A stretch of DNA of 64,000 nt from Thinopyrum elongatum (Eukaryota > Streptophyta > Magnoliopsida > Poales > Poaceae). Where the stretch lies: positions 537,761,135-537,825,134 of the forward strand of contig CM022297.1 in NCBI GenBank assembly GCA_011799875.1, in the 5' to 3' direction. Both the position numbers and the translations under genes were made by a program. Below are positions 1 to 10,771 of this stretch, in pieces (within the stretch, counting starts at the first letter, position 1; each line of letters opens with the position of its first letter). Below the pieces are notes generated by a model that did no database searches, was not told the DNA's origin, and worked only from the letters and a program-made list of their open reading frames with translations.

Positions 1-143
1 TCATAAACCAAGTACTCAGGATACCAACGGTAGCCAAGTCTGTTCATGAGAGCGATCAGGACAGCTGGAAACCCAGGGGCATTATGAGCCCAAGTGCGAA
101 GCACAAGCTATGTCGTAGGACGCGGTGGAAACAAACGATCCAT
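1..143 (-). pseudogene. Partial retroelement ORF, exon start at a 3' splice site
   Basis: On the minus strand a TTTCAG acceptor is followed directly by ATG (143-141) and an open coding-like stretch: M-D-R-L-F-P-P-R-P-T-T-stop-L-V-L-R-T-W-A-H-N-A-P-G-F-P, then further residues such as A-L-M-N-R-L-G-Y-R-W-Y-P-E-Y. The single TAG stop after PRPTT is what a CAG-to-TAG change would give. I have seen similar polypeptides in wheat retroelements but know no function, and no gag or pol motif is visible in these 47 codons. The ORF continues beyond the left edge. Confidence 0.45.
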
Positions 144-522
144 CTGAAACAGAGGAAATTCAGATTTGTCAAATGACAATGAGAAGTTTAACACAACTCG
201 GAGAGAAAGGTTAAACAAAACAATGGAAAGGAAAATGATTATCAGACTAATCAGATCAATGACAGGGAAATCGCACAGATATCCAGCTCTCCGGGTAGAC
301 GGGATTTACGAGATCCTAAGTGTCGGCGTTAGTAAAATTTATTTAACCCGAGTAGAAGAGAGATCAGAGTCCCAGAGTAAGGACAAGGAATAAAAGATCC
401 TAATACCACCCAGTTGGCGACGTGGGCCCGTAAGCCACACAGCCAAGTTAGTAAATTAGTTTTTCGGTTTCTAGACTCAACTTCGGCCAAGGAATTGGAA
501 GGGGGCTTCCTACAGGCAGTCG
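144..522 (-). other. Retroelement leader between primer site and ORF
   Basis: Non-coding stretch between the primer-binding site and the ATG exon on the minus strand. No ORF here has recognisable domains. The polypyrimidine-CAG directly before the ATG suggests that the leader holds an intron or is spliced, which is inference. Confidence 0.4.
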
Positions 523-534
523 GCTCTGATACCA
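523..534 (-). other. tRNA-iMet primer-binding site
   Basis: The minus strand reads TGGTATCAGAGC, the standard plant initiator-Met tRNA primer site, three bases from the LTR end at 538. This fixes the LTR boundary and the element's orientation. Confidence 0.9.
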
Positions 535-1904
535 ACTTGTGGCGCCCCCTGCTCAATCGTACACTAATCATACACGCAAACGTGTACGATCAAGCACAGG
601 GACTCACGGGAAGATATCACAACACAACTCTAACACAATTTAAACGGAGGTCCACAATATTACAAACCAGGGATCCGAAGATCCGAATACATAAGTCAGT
701 CATCCAAGTATTATCTGAGTACAGACATAGTTAAACAAGTTATGCCTTAAGAAGGCTAGCACAAATAGCGACACTAGATCGAAAGGCGTTGGCCTCCTGC
801 CTGGGAGCCTCCGATCCTACTCCTGGTCAGCTGGCTCGATCCAGTAGTAAGTACCCTCTGGACCCTCCTGGTAGTAAGCTCCGGTGGTGGCATCTGACTC
901 CTGGACTCCATCGTCTGTTTGTATCATCAATGTGGGGTATATGGGGAAAAGAGAAAGTAAAGCAACCGTGAGTACTCATCCAAAGTACTCAGCAAGCAAG
1001 GATCTATACTACATATGCAACATTATCAATGGAGAAAGGCTGTATATGTGGACTGGGCTGCAGAAATGCCAGAATAGGGAGAAGGCCTAGTCCTATCGAA
1101 GACTAGCATCTTCAAACATCTTCACATGGCCATCATCTTGCAGCAGTAGAAGAGAGTAGAATAGCATTTTATTTAACAAGCATGTTGTAGTACAGCTTAA
1201 AGATCCTTCCTCGACTCCCAAGCGAGAAAGCGATCCCGAAGCTTCAAATAAGTAACAAGTATCCAGTTTAAGTAGTAGATCGGGATACACAAACTGAGCG
1301 TCCTTTACCGTAGGACCGGCTATCGATAGAAAATTCATCCCTGCAGGGGTGCACTACTGTTACCCAACACGCTCGATCAACTCTGGCCGGACACACTTGC
1401 TGGGTAATGCCCGTCCTCGGAAGATCAACACAAAGCAGCGCCCTACCTAGGCTCGGCAGAGAGGTCAGCACGCCGGACTAACCTATGCACCCAGAGGTCT
1501 CGGGCCATCGCCCTGGGCACCCTGCGCGTTGCGAGACTGGCCGGGGTGTAGGCGCGACACTGAACTCGTCAGTGAAGTATCCAGCCCAATCCCGACAATC
1601 AGCCCGCACGGTGAATCGTGACGTCAGACGAGCTTTCGGAGAAACGTACTTTGCAGAGGGTCCCATAACCATTATCCCGCGTGGTGGTAGTGCGTATAGG
1701 GCACGTCGACCCACTCAGATCACACACCCAAATCCAATAGGCTCAATTAGTATCAAGCGGAGACAATCAGAGGCTCTGATGCTCCGCCACAATGTCACAC
1801 TCGAGTGCCCTTCCGGCACACCCGAAATCATAGATCCCCAGCGGGTACCCACTAGGGTGGACCCGCCTGTAATAGAGGTCAATTAATCGTGTGGTCATAA
1901 CATC

Positions 1905-2175
1905 AAGGGAGAAACCCGAGGAATCACCCTCGGCGGATTCCACTCTACGAAATCATCAGGGCGAACGTATGAGGTATCACCCTCGAGGTTCACACTGAGG
2001 GTTGCACGACAGAGTCGTGTCGGAAGTGGAGAAGGAGGAATCACCCTCGATGACCACGACCGAACAGCTACACTGCAGAGTATTCATCAGGAGTGCGTTA
2101 CGAGGTATCACCCTCGGCACTCGATAGTTACTACGCAGAGTCGTACAACTATGGGGGTGTGAAGTGAGGTGTCGG
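1905..2175. repeat. Degenerate tandem repeat with ATCACCCTCG core
   Basis: Four spaced copies of a GAGGxATCACCCTCG word occur, each followed by a diverged 60-100-base spacer with repeated ACTGCAGAGT/ACGCAGAGTCGT words. It lies inside the long LTR and may be a regulatory or packaging repeat; that role is inference. Confidence 0.6.
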
Positions 2176-3079
2176 TCTCTGGTCGACGATCACGTTGATC
2201 GAGTCATCGATGATCAAGCAGGGGCATCAAGGATAAGGTGGTGGGGTCACTGATGGTTCATTACCAACCTATACTAAACAGTTTATCATAGGCAGGTAAG
2301 GTAGCAATGAACAGGTTACAACAGCAGGCTATGCATCAGAATAGGAGCATACAGTAACAGTAGCAAAATCTAATGCAAGCAGAAGAATAGAATGGGCGAT
2401 ATCTGGAATGCTCAAGGGGGGGGGGCTTGCCTGGTTGCTCTGGCAAGAGGGGAAGGTCGTCAACGGGCTGCTCGTCGGTAGAGTAGTCGTATCCTGGTGC
2501 AGCGCCGTCGGTCTCAGCGTCTATCGAGAGAGAGAGAAGGAGGGGGAGAGAAACAATAAATTCACGGCAATAATGCAAACAATATGTATGACATGCCTAA
2601 ATGATATGCCGGGGTGTTCTACTGCCTAACTAAACGATTTAGTTAATTTAGGAATTTATTTGGATTTACTTAATTAAAGTTGGGCACTATTCATTTACTG
2701 AAATCGGTCTAAAAGTTCAATGTTCTTATAGCTGCGGGCGTCTGACGGAAATACGGAGGACGTATTCGGGTTCGTATCGTCGTTCTGAGCAAGTTTCATG
2801 TATAAAATATTTTCATCGGAGTTACGGTTTATTTAATATGATTTTCTAAAGTTTTTATTAATTTCTGAAATTTAATTAATTATTTAATTCAACATTATCC
2901 GAAACAGTGCTGATGATGACATCAGCATGACCTCATGCTGATGTCAGCGGTTAATTAAGTTAATTACGAATTACTGTTTAATTAAAACTAATTAGTTAAT
3001 TAGATTAACCTAATCAGGATTAATTAACTAATTAATTAATTAATTAATTATTTTTATTTTATTTTTATTTCTTATTTTT

Positions 3080-3955
3080 AAAACATTTTTGGGGGTGGGC
3101 CCCCTTTGTCATAGGCCCTGGGGGCCTTAGCGGGTTTGGGCGCTCGGGTGCGGGTGCTGGGCACCCGTATGCGCCCGAGGGCGCTGGAGGGCGAGGCGAG
3201 CAGCGCCAGGGCACGGCGAGGCGATGGCGCGGGCACGCGGTCGGCGGCGCGGCGAGCGGTGGCGCGACGCGATGGTGCAGGGTAGCAGCAGCAGCTTCAC
3301 AGCGGCAGAAGCAGCATCGGGGTACGGCTAGGGAGAACGCGAGGCGGAGGCGGGCTCGACGCGGCGCGGGCGTGTGGGCGCGCGCACGGTGCGCGACCGG
3401 GGATGCACGGGCGAGGCAAAGCGCAGCTGGGCGCGGTCGAGAGGCGAGCGGCGAGGCAGGGGCCACGGCGGTCGGAGCGCGCGAGGCGGGGCACACGGCG
3501 AGCGGCGCGACGGCTGTGCGCGGTGAGGGGGGCGGCGTGCGGCTGCGGCACGGCGAGGCCCAGGGGCGGGCGCGGTACGTGCGGTGGCCGGAGCAGAGAG
3601 GGGAGGACGGGGGAGCGCTCACATGCGCTGGAGAGAAGGGGGGGCGTCGAGGCCTGGTGTAGGCCGGCGAGGGAGAGTCGGGGAGGGGCAGTCCGGCGCG
3701 GGGCTATGTGCGCATTGCACGGCGACGTCGGGCGTCGAGCGGCGGGGCGCGTCGAGGGCGCGGGCGACGGGAGCGGGAGGGATCGGTGCTCCTCCCGATC
3801 CAGATCCAGTCGAGAGTGGGGGGGGGGGGAAGTGGGTGGTGGCTAGGGTTTCGGTGGCCTCCAGGGGAGGCCAAGTAGGCGCGGGGTGGGCCGGGAGCTG
3901 GGCCGGCCGGCTGGGCTGGGGCCAGTTGGGGCCGGGGGGGGGGGAGGGGGGTCCT
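3080..3955. other. GC-rich, CpG-rich island inside the LTR
   Basis: Composition switches sharply from AT-rich to very GC-rich with many CG dinucleotides, then back to a pyrimidine-rich tract (CTTTTTCTTTC...). Open frames on both strands are low-complexity Arg/Ala/Gly/Pro and do not look like real proteins. Its position suggests the promoter or transcribed leader of the LTR. Confidence 0.5.
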
Positions 3956-4415
3956 TTTTCTTTCTTTTCTTTTGCTTTTATCTTTTTCTTTATTCTCTTT
4001 TCTCACTTAGTAAATAGTCAGGCCTCCTAATGGTTTTTGTAAAACATAACAACTGCTCCAATAAATACTAGGTATTATCCACCACTACCAAAAATTAGTT
4101 TGGAGACAATTGGAGCTCCCACAATTTTATAATATTTAATATGCATTAATCCTTGCTGTTTTAATTATGTTAGAGCCACCTAATTATTTTATTATTTATT
4201 GGTTTCAATTTTAGACTAGCCTCTGCAATATTTGTTATTTATCGAACATTTTAGTTTTTATGTTGGACAACTTTTATATTTCACTTTCATTTAAATTTGA
4301 ATTTGGCTTGGGAGTTGAAATGCAATATGATGCTAATGATGATTATGCAGTGTTAACCTCGCTGACATGTCATTATCAAAAGTGATTACTGTTGCTAATC
4401 ACCGGGGGTGTTACA

Positions 4416-5676
4416 GTGTGCGTGTAAAAGATGAATACATATCATAATTCATTATAAAAAGTGTATATTTGAAGAATTTATCATAGTGTTTTAAACCGAC
4501 GCATGCGTGAATATATATAACGGTGATACACATGGTGTGGTTATGAACATGTTATACTACATATAATATATTTTATATATAAAAAAACAGAGTTGGTGAT
4601 GATGGTGTGCCTGCCATCCTGCAATATAGGCCGTCCGATTTATATCTGGCGGATAGGAAGGAAACTATGGCAATTTTGAAAAAAGATACCCACACCCCTC
4701 TCCACATATGCAAATAAGGCCTTCCCTCGTTCATCCTTTTCCCCCACAAGATAAACTACTCATACAAATGCATCTTGATGTTCCGTGCAACGCATGGGCA
4801 TCTTGCTAGTACTACATATAATATATAGAACATTGATTATAATTTGGGATAATGTGTGGCTTTTGCAGCTCAGGGCTAAATACTTGTCATAATGTAGGGG
4901 GCGGGGCACTATACTTTGTGTGATAAACACGGTGTACGTATGGAACATGGTTTAGATTATGAATATCTAGTTAGTACATCAAATGTACTATTATTTGGAA
5001 TCTATATCAAGTGTATTCAAAAATTTGAATTCGAGTTCATATAGTACACATAGTTCATATCTATCTCTATAGTAATCATGTGGTGTGTTGTTAAGGTAAT
5101 ACACGAATGATGGTTTAAGTTGGCAACAATCATGATTGTAGATTCTTATTCAAATAGAGAAACGAATTCAAATTTAGTTCGAATTGCAGCGGTAGTATAG
5201 ACATTTGGAATGCACTAAAATGTTGGTATGAGTAGGTTACATGCATTATACAGCCAGTGAAAAAAATTAATTGGACATAACTTGGATTCATAGCTTTGAA
5301 TAGTATTTGTATAGTAAAATGGGACAAGACTCTCTCTTTGTGTGGTGTGAATAGTTTTATTTTTTCTCTTTTTTTCGTTGAGGGAAGTGTGAATTGATTT
5401 GGTACATACAATATTACACGTTAGGCTTGTCCCTAAAATTCAACCCGCGCCTTGTTATATCCCAAAAACTCAGATATCGTGCTCCCAAAACTCGCACCTT
5501 CACAACCCGCGCCTTGCTATCCCGAAATTACAACACGCGCGAAAACTCCCTCTAGCTGCCAAATCCTGACACACGAAATCCCCCTTCTAACCCTGAGCCG
5601 AAAGGGCCGCTAGTTCAAATCGGTGGGGGTACTTTTGTAACACACCCTACATTTTGGACAAGCGCGTCCCTAAGTC
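4416..5676. other. AT-rich spacer and upstream region, no gene seen
   Basis: No convincing coding sequence. It contains a degenerate CCGTGCAACGCATGGGCATC word (about 4780), similar to a word common at ends of grass repeats and echoed near 38440. From about 5410 the composition becomes C-rich, with two copies of CAACCCGCGCCTTG (5443 and 5504), consistent with the leader or promoter of the gene that starts at 5677. Confidence 0.5.
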
Positions 5677-6057
5677 ATGGTTCCCCCTTCCATTGCCTCC
5701 TTTTCGCCATTCGAAATCCCAGGCCGCCATAACCTCTCTGCTCCAGCCGCGAAACCCCACCCTCCTCCGTCCGCCACCTCACCGCTGCCTAGCCGGAGCC
5801 TCTCCCCCGACGACGTCGTCCACCGCAACAGCTCGACGTCCCTCATCCACCACCCCGGATGAGGATCCGTCATCCATCTCGTCGTCCCGCCGGTTCAGCC
5901 GCCCCGTCCTCCACCTCCAAGGAGCTACTCCGACGATCGCCTCGTCTATCGCAGCTGCTCCATCCCCACAACGCCGCCTTAACCTGCTCCACCGGAACCG
6001 CAACATCCTCACCGACTCCTCGGACGAAGCCGAGGCCTACTCGGCGCCACCAAAGAG
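5677..6057 (+). pseudogene. 5' exon of the PttA-like gene, Pro/Ser-rich
   Basis: ATG at 5677 opens a frame rich in Ser and Pro (M-V-P-P-S-I-A-S-F-S-P-F). The acidic end S-S-D-E-A-E-A-Y-S-A-P-P-K before the donor AG|GTTGTA at 6058 is in another frame, so there is a frameshift or a missed intron between. The acidic D/E-x-Y-x-P-P-K ending recurs at the ends of later exons, which points to exon duplication. Confidence 0.4.
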
Positions 6058-6229
6058 GTTGTACACTCATTGCATCACACCTTCTCCTTAACTTGACCTC
6101 CCGGCGCCGACGGTGCTCCATCCCGCACCCTCATGGCGCGGCTACCTCGAAGCCGGCGCCGCGGGCGACATCTCCACGGCGGCTCTCCCCCAGTGCGAGG
6201 CCCCTTCGGCGGCGGCGTCCATACTAGCC

Positions 6230-6590
6230 GGATCTGCTGCTGCTGCTCCGGCTCTCGCTCGCTCGCTCGCGCTGCTGCCCCGGCTCTCGCTCGCTTGCTC
6301 ACGCTGCTGCTGCTGCCCCAGCTCTTGCTCGCTCGCTCGCGCTGCTGCTTCTGCTCCGGCTCTCGCTCGCGCTGCTGCTGCTACTCCGGCTCTCGCTCGC
6401 TCGCTCGCGCTGCTGCTCTGCTCTCCCCCTCGCTCGTGCTGCTGCTCTACTCTTGCTCTCGCTCGCGCTGCTGATGCTGGTACACGGGCTGCTGCAGCTA
6501 CACAAGTTGCTGTAGCTACATGAGTTGCTGCTCTGGCTCTTGTTCGCGCTGCTCCTCCAGGCGCTGCTGCTCCGGCTGCTATCTGCTACT
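6230..6590. repeat. Compound GCTGCT / CTCGCTCG microsatellite
   Basis: Alternating runs of GCTGCTGCT, CCGGCTCT and CGCTCGCTCG fill about 350 bases. Frames across it give repetitive Ala/Leu/Ser/Arg strings and should not be taken as protein. It sits in the intron after the first exon of the PttA-like gene. Confidence 0.8.
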
Positions 6591-6895
6591 GTGTTCCCCG
6601 TCGATCGCCTGCTGATTTAGATCACTGTTTCTCTACTACTAGTGCTCGAGCGGCCTAAACTACATGTGAAGTGCCTCTGTGCTACCAGTGCATTCAGTTT
6701 CGACAGTAACCTTTAGATTCCACAGTAAATTTCAGTTTTGACAGTAAAGTCTAGAGTCAACAGTTGTAGTCAGGTGTTTTTTGGTGATGTAAATTTTACA
6801 TCTATCACTTTTTGGTAATGTATTTTACATCATCTATTGGAGATGCTATTAGAATCCCACTTGAGATTAATGATGTCTGTCTTGTACTGCTTTAG

Positions 6896-7081
6896 TCTTG
6901 ATGTCTTACGGCTCGCCGGAGCTGCTCCAATGACGGAACCATCCATCACAACAGAGCAGTGCCCTGGACGCCGTCTACAGATTCCTCAGATCTTCCTCCA
7001 CACCTCCGACAACCACCTCTGCCTCAACTTCTTCAGCAACCAACCCAATGATGTCGAGGTCAACACGGCTACGGCAAAGAG
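6896..7081 (+). pseudogene. Second exon-like block of the PttA-like gene
   Basis: A possible acceptor GCTTTAG (ending 6895) precedes a coding-like block containing M-T-E-P-S-I-T-T-E-Q-C-P and ending A-T-A-K-R at a donor AG|GTTGTG. The donor context and the intron start (GTTGxxCACTxxTTGCATCAC) repeat those after the first exon at 6058, so exon plus intron start were duplicated together. The acceptor is a guess. Confidence 0.35.
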
Positions 7082-7132
7082 GTTGTGCACTTGTTGCATC
7101 ACTTATTACTCTACATTCATGTCGATCCATTA

Positions 7133-7526
7133 GGGATATTTTGGTTCAAAGGAAAAACTGAAGGAAAAACATAGCAATAGGAAATTTTCCTATGGCACTC
7201 TACTATTCAATTATTCATGCATTTTGTTGAAAGGAATGGAGCAAAACATCCACCTGGACCTACTTTTCAAAATCCTATGCATGAAAACAAGACCAAGTGC
7301 ATTAGTGGCATAATAACATTCCAACTGTACACGCTTTCATATGGTTTCACTTTAATTTGGCCATGTTTCTTTGCATTCCTCTGCTCTTCCAATTCCTGTG
7401 AACCAAACACCCAAGTTGACAGAAATCCTATGTTTACAAATGCTCTGTTTCCCACGTGCATTCCTATCCTAGTCCGGTGTTTTTCCTATCCCTGCATTTT
7501 TAGAATCCTGCAAGCCAAAGGAGCCC
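7133..7526. mobile_element. Harbinger/Tourist-like MITE, ~394 bp
   Basis: Imperfect terminal inverted repeats: GGGATATTTTGGTTCAAAGG at the left and, on the opposite strand at the right, GGGCTCCTTTGGCTTGCAGG, about two thirds identical. Flanking triplets are TTA and TCA, close to the TTA/TAA duplication of PIF/Harbinger elements. The TTTGGxTxCAAAGGA end and internal AGGATTxxxATCCTA words are typical of grass elements of this type. No coding sequence. It lies in an intron of the PttA-like gene. Confidence 0.65.
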
Positions 7527-7574
7527 TCACAGAATTACTTCAGTTACAGGTAGGTGTCGAAGAAAACTTTGTGT

Positions 7575-7775
7575 GGTTTGTCCTGCTCCTGCCGCGACGT
7601 CGTCCACCTCACCTTAGTTGCTCCATCGACAGAATTAGTATCCACCAAACCAGACATCATGACTCTTGACCGTCTTTCGCCGACTCAGATCTCCTTCCCC
7701 GCCGCCGGCACCCACCGCAACAACATCACCATTATCGACTCAGCAGATGAACCTGAGTACATGGGTCCATAAGAG
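7575..7775 (+). pseudogene. Third exon-like block of the PttA-like gene
   Basis: Coding-like stretch containing M-T-L-D-R-L-S-P-T-Q-I-S-F-P-A-A-G and ending D-S-A-D-E-P-E-Y-M-G-P. The acidic D-E-x-E-Y ending matches those of the first and later exons. The boundary near AAGAG|AGGTCGCACTC has lost the GT seen after the other copies. Limits are approximate. Confidence 0.35.
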
Positions 7776-8189
7776 AGGTCGCACTCTTTTGTTTCTGCTT
7801 ATGTTATGCATTGCTTAATATTACCTGCTACTTTATCGTCCTGTTCACCTCTTAGACTCCAAGTCAAGTCCAAATTAATGTTCAAACTTGAGTTTTAAAA
7901 TTAGTTGTGGGGCACATATCGAGGCAGCAATGAATAGTTTCTCTGTCTATTATCTAGTTCACCTAGGGTATGCCTATGTTGTTCATCTTGGATGGGAAAC
8001 AAATAGTAAAGCAATCATCATCTGTCTTTTTATTAAATTAAAGTTATCATTTAGCCTGCTATCATTGTTTTTGGATCCATCCACTGGTTGTTACAATCAC
8101 TCTAGATTTCTGCATGCTCTCCTTACATAATCTCACTATATTTTTTGTATGCATGTTAGATATTGTACACAGTCATGTTGAACATGTAG

Positions 8190-8354
8190 AGAAAAAGAGA
8201 AGAGTTTTGTGTGGCAATACAATGTCATGCAGACATTGCTCCATGGTGGGTTCAATGGCAAACTCTTCCCCCCTCTCCAGATTGTAATCCAGAGGAAGAT
8301 ATCTGTTCTGAGGCGGATTCAGACGCAGCTGACCACTCCTATTTACCCCCCAAG
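8190..8354 (+). pseudogene. Fourth exon-like block, acidic repeat
   Basis: Contains S-E-A-D-S-D-A-A-D-H-S-Y-L-P-P-K directly before a donor AAG|GTGTTTGCTCTAAC. The intron after it (GTGTxTGCTCTAACTTGGCA, then ATCATGCATATG) is nearly the same as the one after the next exon, showing exon-plus-intron duplication. The acceptor is uncertain. Confidence 0.4.
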
Positions 8355-9280
8355 GTGTTTGCTCTAACTTGGCATGATGATGTTAGTCATATCATGCATA
8401 TGTTACCTTGCAGTGCCTACTTTCGACATCATATATGTCATCTGCTTAGTTTAGACATGTTCTGTAATGCCACCTGTTTAGTTTCTATATCATATATGGG
8501 AATTATGCAGTCTCATCTCTTTTAGCCAGCCATAATATATGTGAAATATGTAATGCCATCATGTTTAACCAGGCATCATATATTTGAATGATATCTTGCC
8601 CATCCCTTTCTTCATTACATTTCCATTTGTCGACAATGTTTGTACATTAAACTACTCTTCCTGTGAATCAGCCATTTGAGTGGGTGATGGAAAAATCTGG
8701 AGTGAAAACAAGGTCTTCAGAGCAGACAGTGCTACCTGTCAAAGCAGATCTCTTGCTGGGTCCCGATAGCTCCTCAGAGATGGATTCAGAGACAGATGAC
8801 CAGTCCTATTCCCCCACCGAGGTGTATGCTCTAACTTGGCACGGTTATACTGCTCATATCATGCATATGGTGTCTTGCATTGCATAGTTTAGACATCATA
8901 TACACAATATTCAACACCATGTTCTTAGTTCAGACATCATATATGCGAATGCCCTCTGCTTAGCATATAAATCAAATATGTGAATTAAATCATGCTATCC
9001 TGATTACTTAGATAACATGTATGTGAATTATGTCATGCGAACCTGTTTACTAAAGACATCATATAATTATCTCATGCCATCCTGTTTAGTTAGCCATCAT
9101 ATCTTTGAATTATCTCATGCTATGCTATCCAGTTTAGATCGACATCATATATGTGAAATTATGTCATGCTATCCTTTTTAGTTAAACAATATACATGTCA
9201 ACTATTTCATGCCCTCTTTTTTTCACATTATCTATTGCATCTGTCTCTCATACAATGTCTGTACATTCAACTATGTTTCC
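8355..9280. repeat. Intronic ~50-base degenerate repeats (CATCATATATGTGAAT)
   Basis: Across the two introns flanking the 8672 exon, words such as ATCATATATGTGAATTA, TATGTCATGC and CATCCTGTTTAGTTAG recur at roughly 45-70-base spacing, at least eight times. The copies are diverged. This is intron expansion by short tandem duplication and has no coding potential. Confidence 0.6.
8672..8821 (+). pseudogene. Exon PFEW..SPTE of the PttA-like gene (50 codons)
   Basis: Bounded by AATCAG|CC and GAG|GTGTAT, exactly 50 codons in phase 0. It starts P-F-E-W-V-M-E-K, continues with V-K-T-R-S-S-E-Q-T-V-L-P and ends D-D-Q-S-Y-S-P-T-E. Its first 25 codons are repeated at the start of the next exon (P-F-E-L-E-R-V-M and V-K-T-R-S-S-N-K), so the two exons are diverged duplicates. 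Confidence 0.6.
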
Positions 9281-9290
9281 TATTTATCAG

Positions 9291-9791
9291 CCATTTGAAT
9301 TGGAGCGGGTGATGGCAGTATCTAGAGGAGTAAAAACACGGTCTTCAAATAAAATAGTGCTACCTCTTGGTGGAGATAGCACCCCGGTTGTACATGCACG
9401 AGAACCAGCCCTACCACACATAACCCAGACTCTCGCAGATTGTACCCCTACTGCGATGGACAGAGAACCAGTTTCACCCAATCTAACCCCAACCCCAGCT
9501 GATAGTAACCCAGTTCCTATTGACACAACACCATCTCCACCACAAAGCTTCCAAACAAGAGCAGTTAGTAAGGTAGCTCCAGTACCCAAAGCGCCAGTAC
9601 TACCATGGCGAACCCCAACTCCACCAGTTAGTACACCTATTCCTATGGAGGAAGCAGAACCAACCATTCGTAGTTTAGCATATATCGCATTTGATGTTGT
9701 TAAATCCTATATGCGTATCTTCCCATCATGGAAATATTATATTGAAGATGAAGGAAAATGCCAGTTGCAGGTGTTTGTCCAGGAGTTATGT
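9291..9791 (+). pseudogene. Main exon of the PttA-like gene (167 codons)
   Basis: Bounded by TTATCAG|CC and TGT|GTAAGT in phase 0 with no internal stop. After the duplicated P-F-E-L-E-R-V-M start comes a Pro/Thr-rich linker with four diverged repeats of the type N-L-T-P-T-P-A-D-S-N-P-V-P. A compact domain follows with I-R-S-L-A-Y-I-A-F-D-V-V and F-P-S-W-K-Y-Y-I-E-D-E-G-K-C. The compact part is the portion I recognise from wheat Ptta/En/Spm-type proteins; the linker looks unstructured. Confidence 0.65.
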
Positions 9792-9889
9792 GTAAGTAAT
9801 ATTATTTATGGCAATTACTTTGCTTTGTCCCATACATTCTACCTCCATGATGGCTATAATACACCAAATTTTCCCATTTTTCTCTATAG

Positions 9890-10102
9890 AGAAGGACCGA
9901 TTTGGAAACTCAGGATAAGGTAACCTGTGCTAATACCTCTGCTATCTTCAAGAATGCTTGGTGGTAGTATCGGAATTACCTGAAGAAAATGTACTTCACT
10001 GGCAAAGAAACTCGTCAAATTCCCTTCCGTTCTCCTGAGACACATTTACTGGACGATGACTAGGAACACCTTGTTCTGTACTGGTCCCGAACCAAGAATG
10101 TG
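9890..10102 (+). pseudogene. Exon with the conserved transposase-like core, two stops
   Basis: Bounded by CTATAG and GTG|GTAAGG, 71 codons in phase 0. Contains D-K-V-T-C-A-N-T-S-A-I-F-K-N-A-W-W, then a TAG, then Y-R-N-Y-L-K-K-M-Y-F-T-G-K-E-T. Next come P-E-T-H-L-L-D-D-D, a second TAG, and E-H-L-V-L-Y-W-S-R. The stops fit single transitions (of CAG and TGG respectively), so this copy is not functional as read. Confidence 0.6.
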
Positions 10103-10292
10103 GTAAGGTCTATGAGCTCATTTTTTATTTTTAAGTACTATATGCTTGCGTCTTACTGTACTCTGTTCATGTAGAACAAGTGCTTAAACCTGAAGAACAA
10201 CTGTTCTCATTTAAGATTCCATTGCTATCGTGCATATTGCTTTGCTCTTGTATCACTGTATTTACTCATACAAACTTATTTTTAAATTGAAG

Positions 10293-10322
10293 GATCCAAT
10301 CGAAACTCCAATGGCACAACAG
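10293..10322 (+). pseudogene. 30-base micro-exon of the PttA-like gene
   Basis: AAG|GATCCAATC..CAACAG|GTATG gives ten codons (D-P-I-E-T-P-M-A-Q-Q) in phase with both neighbours. Support is the two clean splice sites and phase conservation. Confidence 0.45.
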
Positions 10323-10771
10323 GTATGTTTACGCATGTTTGTTTAACATGTTTGCTCTTATAAATAGCTCTGTTGATTTCAATTTCAATTGTGTATACAG
10401 TTGACTTCTCATATCATGCACATTACTAGCATCACAACAGAGCCAATAGTGTTGTTGTACATGTAGACCCGTGGTACCCATCTAAAATCTTGTTGTGCTG
10501 TGTAGTTTCCCACGCTTTGTATTCTTTTAGTGCTGCTTTGTCTTGAACTGATATGATTTGAACCGTGTCTCTATTTTGATTTGGCAAGACAATGCTGTGA
10601 CCATACGACATAGATATATGTTTGTTTGATGCTTTTATAATGTACTACTTGGCAATAGAAGACTTGGTAGTTTAATCTTGTCCACCTTACTAATGAACTG
10701 GTTCACCGAAATGAGTTTCATATACTAGTACATGCTAAACCTGTTATGTGTCTGCTTGTTTCTTCTTTTAG

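Larger units (their letters stand above)
1..4415 (-). mobile_element. 5' part of a minus-strand LTR retrotransposon with a ~3.9 kb LTR (LARD/Gypsy-like)
   Basis: The block reads on the minus strand as LTR (4415 down to 538), primer-binding site (534-523), leader, then a partial ORF running off the window start. The LTR begins TGTAACACCCCC and ends ..GCGCCACA just before a perfect tRNA-iMet-type site. An LTR of about 3.9 kb is unusually long and recalls the Triticeae large retrotransposon derivatives (Sukkula-like LARDs), but I cannot confirm the family name. The second LTR lies outside the window, so target duplications cannot be checked. Confidence 0.75.
538..4415 (-). repeat. Long LTR of the minus-strand retrotransposon
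   Basis: Ends are 5'-TGTAACACCCCC at 4415 and ..CCACA-3' at 538 on the minus strand, bounded by the primer site. Inside are a tandem block (about 1905-2175), an AT-rich stretch with repeated TTAATTAA (about 2640-3075), a GC-rich island (about 3080-3955) and an AT-rich U3-like end (3960-4415). Long GC-rich frames on both strands of the island are read as composition artefacts, not genes. Confidence 0.75.

Noticed and set aside
3065..4030. Several long open frames on both strands of the GC-rich LTR island
   Set aside because: Low-complexity Arg/Ala/Gly/Pro with no domain, all frames open because stops are rare in GC-rich sequence.
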